Shown in pieces: positions 1-5,177 of a stretch of 9,440 bases of DNA. Below the pieces are notes generated by a model, which had not been told where the DNA came from, made no database searches, and worked only from the letters and a program-made list of their open reading frames with translations. The position numbers and the translations under genes are program-made. The DNA lies in assembly GCA_050013395.1 (NCBI GenBank), contig JBEKFI010000124.1, forward strand, positions 1 to 9,440, written 5' to 3'. Origin of the DNA: JBEKZD01 sp050013395. Its GTDB lineage: Bacteria; Verrucomicrobiota; Verrucomicrobiia; Palsa-1439. Numbering within the stretch: position 1 is the first letter of the stretch; every line of letters starts with the position of its first letter.

Positions 1-12
1 TACATCTTTCAT
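1..12 (-). CDS. Start of a gene leaving the window (first 4 codons)
   Basis: On the minus strand an ATG at 12-10 opens the reading M-K-D-V and runs off the left edge. A strong Shine-Dalgarno GGAGGA lies at 26-21, exactly 8 bases before this ATG. Two nearer ATGs at 20-18 and 17-15 are in a frame that ends after three codons (M-M-L-stop), so 12-10 is the only useful start. The stop of the preceding 47-codon gene sits between the ribosome binding site and this ATG, which suggests translational coupling. Too little is visible to name a product. Confidence 0.45.
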
Positions 13-16
13 AGCA

Positions 17-160
17 TCATTCCTCCAAGTGTGTGAGTTGCTGGTTGTGTAGGCAAATCCTGTTGCCAAGAAAGATAGCCTTGGCATCGCGTTCGGTGGT
101 GTTGCGGATCGTGATGTCGATTCGCATTCCGAACCCAGTTGAAGCGCACAGATCATTCAT
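17..160 (-). CDS. Small protein of unknown function, 47 aa, coupled to the next gene
   Basis: The reading runs from ATG at 160 to TGA at 19-17. A GAAGG ribosome binding site lies 9 bases before the ATG; an internal ATG at 127 would give 36 aa. From about residue 12 the third codon positions are mostly G or C, as in the neighbouring real genes, and the protein reads as a normal mixed sequence (D-I-T-I-R-N, then A-I-F-L-G-N-R, ending H-L-E-E). It has no membrane segment and no motif I recognise. Its last codons contain the ribosome binding site of the next gene, and its TGA precedes that start by a few bases, so the two probably form one operon. A small regulator or antitoxin would fit such an arrangement, but nothing in the sequence proves that. 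Confidence 0.4.
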   Translation of the reverse strand: MNDLCASTGFGMRIDITIRNTTERDAKAIFLGNRICLHNQQLTHLEE

Positions 161-592
161 CGACAGACGCCTTCTTCGAGTTCGAACCGGAATGAGCGAG
201 GCGGGAAAAACTGACACAATTCTCACCCTGTCACGGCGCAACCCCGCGCCCCGCACAAGCGGTTTTGAACCTCACGTCTACTCGCCTTCACTAGCGGGCG
301 AAGGCTTTCACAAACTCGGCCACTTGTCAACACATTTATTCGACATTTCTCCGACACACATTTCTTCGCACCTCTCATGACTCCGGCGCAACTGGACACT
401 ACCACCGACATAGTCCGCAGCCGATAGGCTGCTTGTAGCTGCGAGCCTGCTCGCGGCCCTTTCGATAGCCGATGAGGTACGACTTGCCCCGAACGCGTTC
501 GGGGCTACAATCCGGTGGTAGTATCAAGATGCGCAGATTATGCGGCGCATCCCCACCCGCGTTCACCCGGGGACGGCGGTTGTAGATCGCCG
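161..592. other. Gap without a convincing gene between the left-edge genes and manA
   Basis: Open frames exist on both strands, but none has a ribosome binding site or family resemblance. A weak hairpin (GCCTTC at 284-289 with GAAGGC at 300-305) lies in the middle. From 395 onward the gap holds the repeat cluster described separately. A TTGACA reads on the minus strand at 330-325, but no acceptable -10 box follows it. Confidence 0.5.
395..525. repeat. Hairpin cluster bounded by an inverted 12-mer (MITE-like)
   Basis: The outer arms are GACACTACCACC (395-406) and, inverted, GATACTACCACC (525-514), differing at one base. Inside lie three hairpins: GCAGCC/GGCTGC (417-422, 427-432), GCGAGC/GCTCGC (441-446, 449-454) and a perfect 20-bp palindrome at 486-505. 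The inner pair is also framed by TTGTAGC (433-439) and GCTACAA (504-510), the GTAG-foot arrangement seen elsewhere in the window. There is no coding content. It could be a miniature inverted-repeat element or a REP pair with longer flanks. Confidence 0.6.
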
Positions 593-1708
593 CTAGAGCG
601 CGGAGGGCACGACGACTTTCAGCGCTTGCGAGACTTCGGCTTGGGGGACGACGGTGTAATGGCCGAGGGCGGCGGGGAGCAAGCCGAATTGGCCGACGTC
701 GAGGCGCTCTTCCTTGTTATCGGGCGTAAGTATGCCGATCGCGCCCTCGACGCAGGCGAGGATGTGGAAGCTCGAACCATCGCAGCGGTCGGGCCACGCG
801 TTGCGCAGGTCGAGCTTGTGGATGTGGAAGTAGTCGCATTCGACGAGCCGCCAAAGGCCGTTGACGCCGTGATTCTCGACTTTCGGTTTTACTTTGCGCG
901 GCTCGAAATCCTGAAAGTCGATGCAGGCGAGCGATTCCTGAACGTGTAGTTGACGCGGTTTGCCGTCGAGGCCGACGCGACCCCAATCGTAAACGCGATA
1001 GGTTGTGTCGGAGTTCTGCTGGATCTCGACGAACACCACGCCCGCGTCGATCGCGTGGAGTCGGCCCGAAGGCACAAAGAACGTGTCGCCTTTGACGACG
1101 GGGAAGCGGTGGACACAATCTTCGATGGACGGGGCAACCGTTGTAGCTGCGTTTCCCTGCCCCGAAAGCCTTCGGGGTGAATGAAGCGCAGTTTCTTCAT
1201 CTGAGGGGAGGCGCTTCGCAGAAGCGCCACTACACCGTTCCAGTGCGCGGATGAAATCGACGCCGGACACGCCGCGGCGCAGACCGGCGATCAAGTGCGC
1301 GTCGACGTCGGCGTCGAGGACGTACCACATCTCCGTCTTCGGCTCGCCGTTGAGCTTCGCGGCGATGGCAGCAGGAGGATGCACCTGCAAAGAAAGCCGC
1401 TCGCGGCAGTCGAGGAGCTTGACCAGAAGTGGAAGACGGGAGGGAGTGGAGTGTTGGAGTGTTGGAGTGTTGGAGGAGAAGCAGTTAGTGCCGAGCAGTT
1501 GAACGCCGTGCGCCTCAATGAGCTGGCGCAATGTCTTGCCCCTGTCCGGACCGTTGGCGACAACGGTCTGCGCTTCGTCGCGGTCGCTGATTTCCCAGCT
1601 TTCGCCGATGCGTTTGCCGGGCGGCACGGGTTTGCCGAACCGAGCCAGCGTCTGGCCGCCCCAGACGCGCTCCACAAGGAGCGGTGTAAACTTGTAAGGG
1701 TAAAGCAT
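593..1708 (-). CDS. manA: Mannose-6-phosphate isomerase, class I type
   Basis: It interconverts mannose 6-phosphate and fructose 6-phosphate in the cytoplasm, linking glycolysis to mannose-containing polysaccharides. The protein has 371 residues from ATG at 1708; a longer open frame upstream lacks family similarity. Family signatures are visible: Y-P-Y-K-F near the start, W-G-G at 16-18, G-E-S-W-E-I-S at 35-41, then the zinc ligands H110 (in Q-V-H-P), E126 (in K-T-E-M-W-Y) and H219 (in G-R-L-H-A-I-D-A-G). R-V-Y-D-W-G-R follows at 238-244. Two stretches look foreign to the family: residues about 76-90, encoded by an 8-bp tandem repeat, and residues about 159-190, encoded by a palindrome-containing 93-bp insert. 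Both keep frame and lie away from the metal site, so the enzyme is probably active. It diverges from ftsK with a 72-base gap. Confidence 0.9.
   Translation of the reverse strand: MLYPYKFTPLLVERVWGGQTLARFGKPVPPGKRIGESWEISDRDEAQTVVANGPDRGKTLRQLIEAHGVQLLGTNCFSSNTPTLQHSTPSRLPLLVKLLDCRERLSLQVHPPAAIAAKLNGEPKTEMWYVLDADVDAHLIAGLRRGVSGVDFIRALERCSGASAKRLPSDEETALHSPRRLSGQGNAATTVAPSIEDCVHRFPVVKGDTFFVPSGRLHAIDAGVVFVEIQQNSDTTYRVYDWGRVGLDGKPRQLHVQESLACIDFQDFEPRKVKPKVENHGVNGLWRLVECDYFHIHKLDLRNAWPDRCDGSSFHILACVEGAIGILTPDNKEERLDVGQFGLLPAALGHYTVVPQAEVSQALKVVVPSAL
1142..1234. repeat. In-frame palindromic insert in manA, TGTAG...CTACA, 93 bp
   Basis: The segment begins TGTAG (1142-1146) and ends CTACA (1230-1234) and spans 93 bases, exactly 31 codons. 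Inside are a hairpin of CCCCGAA/TTCGGGG type near 1160-1177 and another, GGCGCTTC/GAAGCGCC, near 1210-1228. Each GTAG lies at the outer foot of one hairpin, as in a pair of inverted REP elements. It encodes manA residues 159-190, a segment absent from ordinary ManA proteins, in which a short linker leads straight to the C-[VL]-H-R-F-P-V stretch (here 198-204). Confidence 0.7.
1451..1474. repeat. Tandem 8-bp repeat, three units, inside manA
   Basis: Three perfect direct copies of GTGTTGGA (1451-1458, 1459-1466, 1467-1474) follow a partial unit, GAGTGGA. On the manA strand they encode a Ser/Thr/Pro/Gln-rich patch (around residues 79-88) just before the conserved L-P-L-L-V-K-L-L-D segment. The unit length is not a multiple of three. 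Confidence 0.85.
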
Positions 1709-1717
1709 CTTTGTGCC

Positions 1718-1746
1718 TTGCAGTTGCGTGTGTTTTTGCATACACT
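1718..1746 (+). promoter_or_regulatory. Possible sigma-70-type promoter for ftsK
   Basis: TTGCAG (1718-1723) and TACACT (1741-1746) are separated by 17 bases in the manA/ftsK divergent gap. The -10 matches the consensus at 4 of 6 positions, the -35 at 3 of 6. Transcription would begin near 1753, just before the AAGGAGG at 1757-1763. Sigma-factor preferences of this organism are unknown. Confidence 0.3.
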
Positions 1747-1780
1747 GCGGACTCGCAAGGAGGAATTGCAACAACTTTTT

Positions 1781-4291
1781 ATGGGGAAACAATCGGAGCA
1801 CGCGCATGCGCGCGAGATCTGGGCGGTCGTGTTGGTTGGTCTCGCGCTCCTGCTGTTGTTGAGCCTGATTTCGTTCGACAAAGCTGACGACCCCATCAAC
1901 AGAGTCGTCAGCGGAGCGCGTCAGTATAGGAATTTCATCGGGCCTGTTGGCGCATGGATTGCCGCGCTCTCCTTTCTCACCTTCGGCTTGAGCGCGTATG
2001 TGTTGATGCTGGTGCTAGGCGCGATCGGGGGAATGCTGCTGCTGGGCAAGGAAATCCCATGGCGGAGCAAGGTCGGCGCGGGATTGTTGTTATTGTTGTC
2101 GTCGAGTTGCCTGTTGCACCTTGCCGGGTTGAAGCACGCGCAAGACACGCTGAACCTGCCCGGCAGCGCCGGCGGTTTTCTCGGCCAGTTCGTCGGCGGA
2201 TACCTTCAAGGCCTGCTGGGCAAAGTTGGCACGTTGATCATCTTCGTCGTTGCGTACATGATCAGCTTGATCCTTCTGGTCAATCTGCGGCCGAGCTATT
2301 GGGTGGCGTTGACCGTCGGTGCGGTGCAGGACACTTGGCTCAGGATGCGCGGCAAACCGAAGACGGACGTGCGCGACGAGTTGCGCGAGCAGGAACGCGA
2401 CCTGCGCTACAAAGAGTTTCAGGTTGATCTTGAACTGGCGCGCAAAGAACGCGAAGCTCGCAAGCTAACTAGTGACCGCGAGGACGAAGAGACAGCGGCA
2501 CGCGGGCGCGAGCGTCGGCCTGAACCAAAGATCGAAGATCGCACCATCCCGAAACCTGCGTCTGCGGAAGAACCGGCGAAGGCGTCGGTGATTGAGAAAG
2601 GCGCAGCGGCTGCCGAGAAGATCGTGCCCAAGAAGGAAGCGACCGTGGCCGACAAGCCCGTGCCTGCAATTGCCGGCGCAAAACCGAGGGCGGAGAAACC
2701 CGTTGCCAAGCCGACGGCTGCGCTGGCGAGTGCTGAGGCGGCGGAGGGTGAGCAATACGTCCTGCCGACGCTGGACTTACTGGAGCAACCGCCCGCGATG
2801 GCCCAACGAAACGTCATCGAAGATTTGAAGGCCAACGCAGAAATACTGCGTGCGACGCTGGAAGACTTCGGCATCAGCGTTGAGTTGGGTGATGTCACGA
2901 AAGGGCCGACGATCACGCGCTACGAAGTGTATCCTGCCCCGGGCGTGAAGGTGGAGAAGATTTCGTCGTTGTCGAACAACATCGCGCTCGCAATGAAAGC
3001 GGTCAACGTCCGCATCCTCACGCCTGTGCCAGGCAAGGGCACCGTGGGCATCGAAGTGCCCAACACCACCACCACGACGGTTTATCTGCGGGACATTCTC
3101 GAATCACAGGAATGGCGCACGACGAAGGCCCGCATCCCCATCGCCCTTGGCCGCGATGTGGCGGGCAACCCGATCATTTCTGATCTGAGCGACATGCCGC
3201 ACTTGCTGGTCGCGGGCACGACGGGCTCCGGCAAGACCGTGTGCGTCAACGTGATTCTCGCTAGCCTTCTCTACCGGTTTACACCGGTAGACTTGCGGCT
3301 GGTGTTGATCGATCCGAAAGTGGTCGAGATGCAGCATTACAATGTGCTGCCACACCTGATTGTACCGGTGGTAACGGAAGCGAAGAAAGTCCCGCTGGCG
3401 TTGCGCTGGGTGATCAACGAAATGGAGAAGCGATTCCAGATTCTGGCCAAAGCCGGCGTGCGCAACATCGCTTCGTTCAATGCGCGTCCGAAACAACCGC
3501 CGAAACCGAAGCCCGAGCAAAAGCCAGCAGAACCAGAAACATCCGAGAACAGCGAGGCGGCTGAGCAGGAAGTGCTCAAGATCGAGGTGCCGCGCGACGA
3601 TGAACGAGTGGTCCCCGACAAGCTGCCGTACATCGTGATCGTGATCGACGAGCTGGCTGACCTGATGCTCGTCGCCCCGGTCGATGTCGAAAGCGCCATC
3701 GCGCGGCTGGCGCAGCTCGCGCGTGCCGTGGGCATTCACATGGTTTTGGCGACGCAACGGCCGAGCGTGGACGTCGTGACGGGCGTGATCAAGGCCAATT
3801 TCCCCACGCGCATCGCGTTCCAGGTGGCGTCCAAGCAGGATTCGCGCGTCATTCTCGACGCCAACGGCGCGGATAAGTTGCTCGGCAAAGGCGACATGCT
3901 GTATCTGCCGCCCGGCTCATCGAAGCTGATTCGCGCCCAAGGCGTGTTGGTGCTGGACGAGGAAATCAAACGCATCGTGGACTTCATCGGTTCGCATGCC
4001 AAACCGCACTTCGAGACCGAGATTCATCAGAAACTGCAAAAGAACATGGTCCTGCCCGCCGATCTTGCCGAGGAGGAAGATGAAGAACTCGTTGAGCAGG
4101 CGATGGAAGTCATCCGCCAGAGCAACCGCGCCAGCGTCTCGGTCTTGCAACGACGGTTGCGCATCGGGTATACTCGCGCGGCCCGGATCATGGATGTTCT
4201 TGAGGAGCGCGGCATCGTCGGCCCGAACAGGGGCGCAGAACCGCGCGATATCCTGGTCGATCTGGATGGACAAGTGAACGCCGAGCCGTAG
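1781..4291 (+). CDS. ftsK: DNA translocase FtsK/SpoIIIE
   Basis: A membrane-anchored hexameric ATPase that pumps DNA at the division septum and aligns chromosome termini. From ATG 1781 it has 836 residues. Four membrane segments are seen at about 13-32, 58-88, 98-117 and 149-169, then a charged Ala/Glu/Lys linker to about 325. The motor domain begins near Y-V-L-P-T-L-D-L-L and carries Walker A G-T-T-G-S-G-K-T at 479-486 and Walker B with D623-E624 (I-D-E-L-A-D-L-M). A-T-Q-R-P-S-V-D-V-V-T-G and G-K-G-D-M-L-Y are also intact. The last 66 residues (771-836) form the winged-helix gamma domain that reads oriented DNA motifs. Between Walker A and B, residues 569-608 form a Pro/Lys/Glu-rich loop. 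The frame is open upstream through manA's shadow, but family similarity starts at the membrane segment. AAGGAGG at 1757-1763 is 17 bases from this ATG; an in-frame TTG at 1766 is too close to it (2 bases). Confidence 0.95.
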   Translation: MGKQSEHAHAREIWAVVLVGLALLLLLSLISFDKADDPINRVVSGARQYRNFIGPVGAWIAALSFLTFGLSAYVLMLVLGAIGGMLLLGKEIPWRSKVGAGLLLLLSSSCLLHLAGLKHAQDTLNLPGSAGGFLGQFVGGYLQGLLGKVGTLIIFVVAYMISLILLVNLRPSYWVALTVGAVQDTWLRMRGKPKTDVRDELREQERDLRYKEFQVDLELARKEREARKLTSDREDEETAARGRERRPEPKIEDRTIPKPASAEEPAKASVIEKGAAAAEKIVPKKEATVADKPVPAIAGAKPRAEKPVAKPTAALASAEAAEGEQYVLPTLDLLEQPPAMAQRNVIEDLKANAEILRATLEDFGISVELGDVTKGPTITRYEVYPAPGVKVEKISSLSNNIALAMKAVNVRILTPVPGKGTVGIEVPNTTTTTVYLRDILESQEWRTTKARIPIALGRDVAGNPIISDLSDMPHLLVAGTTGSGKTVCVNVILASLLYRFTPVDLRLVLIDPKVVEMQHYNVLPHLIVPVVTEAKKVPLALRWVINEMEKRFQILAKAGVRNIASFNARPKQPPKPKPEQKPAEPETSENSEAAEQEVLKIEVPRDDERVVPDKLPYIVIVIDELADLMLVAPVDVESAIARLAQLARAVGIHMVLATQRPSVDVVTGVIKANFPTRIAFQVASKQDSRVILDANGADKLLGKGDMLYLPPGSSKLIRAQGVLVLDEEIKRIVDFIGSHAKPHFETEIHQKLQKNMVLPADLAEEEDEELVEQAMEVIRQSNRASVSVLQRRLRIGYTRAARIMDVLEERGIVGPNRGAEPRDILVDLDGQVNAEP

Positions 4292-4296
4292 AGCAA

Positions 4297-4358
4297 TTGT
4301 AGGCGCGAAGCTTCTTCGCGCTGACGTATCGCGCCGCGAAAATGTTTCGCGGCTACAA
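4297..4358. repeat. Twin GTAG-foot hairpins (BIME-like) between ftsK and the RodZ-like gene
   Basis: Outer arms TTGTAG (4297-4302) and CTACAA (4353-4358) enclose two hairpins: GCGCGAAG/CTTCGCGC (4303-4310, 4314-4321) and GCCGCGAAA/TTTCGCGGC (4333-4341, 4345-4353). Each hairpin has GTAG at its outer foot, so the unit is an inverted pair. It starts 5 bases after the ftsK stop and ends 4 bases before the next gene's ATG, so it fills the whole leader. It lacks a T-run, so it is not a classical terminator. Confidence 0.75.
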
Positions 4359-4362
4359 CGAA

Positions 4363-4938
4363 ATGGAATCCATTGGCCAAACACTGCGCGAAGCGCGTCA
4401 CGCCAAAACGGCGAGCTTGGAAGACGTTGCGCGCGCCACGAAAATCAAAATCGAGATCTTGGAAAAACTCGAGTCCGACGAGTTCGATCAGCTTGCGGCG
4501 CCGATGTACACAAAAGGATTTCTCAAGCTTTATTCGGAATATCTCGGGCTCGATAGCCAGACGATAGTCGATTCGTACCTGCGCAGCCAAGGAGGACTGC
4601 GGCGGCAGGGCTTGCAGATCGAGACAGAGGCGGCCAGTCGTGCCCGCAAACCGCCTGAGCTGAAGTTGCCGATCCGCAACGTGGTCAGGGTCGTGGCAAC
4701 ACTGACCGTGGTGGTAATCCTGGGGTTGATTGTCAGACACTTCTGGTCGCGGCACAGCCATCCAAAGACGCAAGCAAGCCAGCCCCGCTCGGAGCGGGGC
4801 CAGCCTGCCCGGGAACAAAAAGCTGCGCCGCCAGCCGCAGCGAAGGCCGCCGCCACGTTGCCGAGAGCCGATTTCGAGGCGTATTATCAGCCGAAGAACA
4901 AGCCCGCGCCTGAATTGCTCGACCTGTCAGGAAAATAG
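4363..4938 (+). CDS. RodZ-like HTH and single-pass membrane protein, short form
   Basis: It probably links the cytoskeleton to the envelope, as RodZ does with MreB in cell-shape control. From ATG 4363 it has 191 residues. Residues 3-75 match the RodZ-type helix-turn-helix (I-G-Q-T-L-R-E-A-R, then L-E-D-V-A-R-A-T-K-I, L-E-K-L-E-S-D-E-F and Y-T-K-G-F-L-K-L-Y-S-E-Y-L-G-L-D). A linker follows, then one membrane segment at about 106-126 and a short Ala/Pro/Gln-rich tail. The C-terminal periplasmic beta domain (DUF4115) of full-length RodZ is missing. A CCCCGCT hairpin encodes residues about 140-147 in the tail. An upstream in-frame ATG at 4342 lies in the loop of a hairpin and is unlikely to be the start. 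No ribosome binding site is visible, because the repeat fills the leader. Confidence 0.8.
   Translation: MESIGQTLREARHAKTASLEDVARATKIKIEILEKLESDEFDQLAAPMYTKGFLKLYSEYLGLDSQTIVDSYLRSQGGLRRQGLQIETEAASRARKPPELKLPIRNVVRVVATLTVVVILGLIVRHFWSRHSHPKTQASQPRSERGQPAREQKAAPPAAAKAAATLPRADFEAYYQPKNKPAPELLDLSGK
4782..4800. repeat. CCCCGCT-CGG-AGCGGGG hairpin inside the RodZ-like gene
   Basis: GCCCCGCT (4782-4789) pairs with AGCGGGGC (4793-4800) across the loop CGG. The same stem with a similar three-base loop recurs at 4987-5005 and inside rimO at 6489-6505. It adds charged residues (R-S-E-R-G) to the tail without breaking frame. Confidence 0.7.
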
Positions 4939-5177
4939 CCTGATTCATTCATGAACCGTGTCGCATCTCAACGACCCCTCACCTTGATCCCGCTCAGAGC
5001 GGGATTGATCCTTTGCCGCACACGACGGCGGCGTCTCGCGGACTCGGCTCCCACGCAAGCGAGGCGAGGAGATTTCCCCTCGCCCTTTCGAAGGGAGAGG
5101 GCCTGGGTGAGGGTTGAGCTGTTTGTGCAGTGTTGGCAGTTTGAGGACATCGTGAATAATCCGGGCTAGACGTTCGT
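4939..5177. repeat. Repeat-bearing gap before rimO with two hairpins
   Basis: There is no gene here. ATCCCGCT/AGCGGGAT (4987-4994, 4998-5005, loop CAG) belongs to the same hairpin family as the copies inside the RodZ-like gene and rimO. A second hairpin, CCCTCGCCCTT with AAGGGAGAGGG (5077-5087, 5091-5101, one mismatch), is followed by GGGTGAGGG, a dispersed repeat type rich in CCCTCACCC. Positions 5031-5051 recur with one change at 8530-8550. No promoter stands out. Confidence 0.65.

Noticed and set aside
33..380. Plus-strand open frame of 115 codons at the left end
   Set aside because: There is no ribosome binding site or recognisable motif, and it is antisense to the better-supported small minus-strand gene.
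395..525. CRISPR array or integron attC site
   Set aside because: There are no regularly spaced direct repeats, no integrase and no cassette structure; the pattern is inverted hairpins.
1295..1780. Upstream extension of the ftsK frame by about 162 codons
   Set aside because: It is the antisense of manA, carries the manA repeat, and lacks FtsK features; the membrane segment begins right after the ATG at 1781.
1709..1807. 33-residue N-terminal extension of manA
   Set aside because: The family begins at M-L-Y-P-Y-K-F; the extension would overlap the start of ftsK and has no family similarity.
3104..3757. Long minus-strand frame of 217 codons opposite ftsK
   Set aside because: Composition (His/Arg/Asp-rich) is that of an antisense shadow of a strongly conserved gene.
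4297..4358. Rho-independent terminator of ftsK
   Set aside because: Neither hairpin is followed by a T-run, and the pair matches the repeat family found elsewhere, including inside genes.
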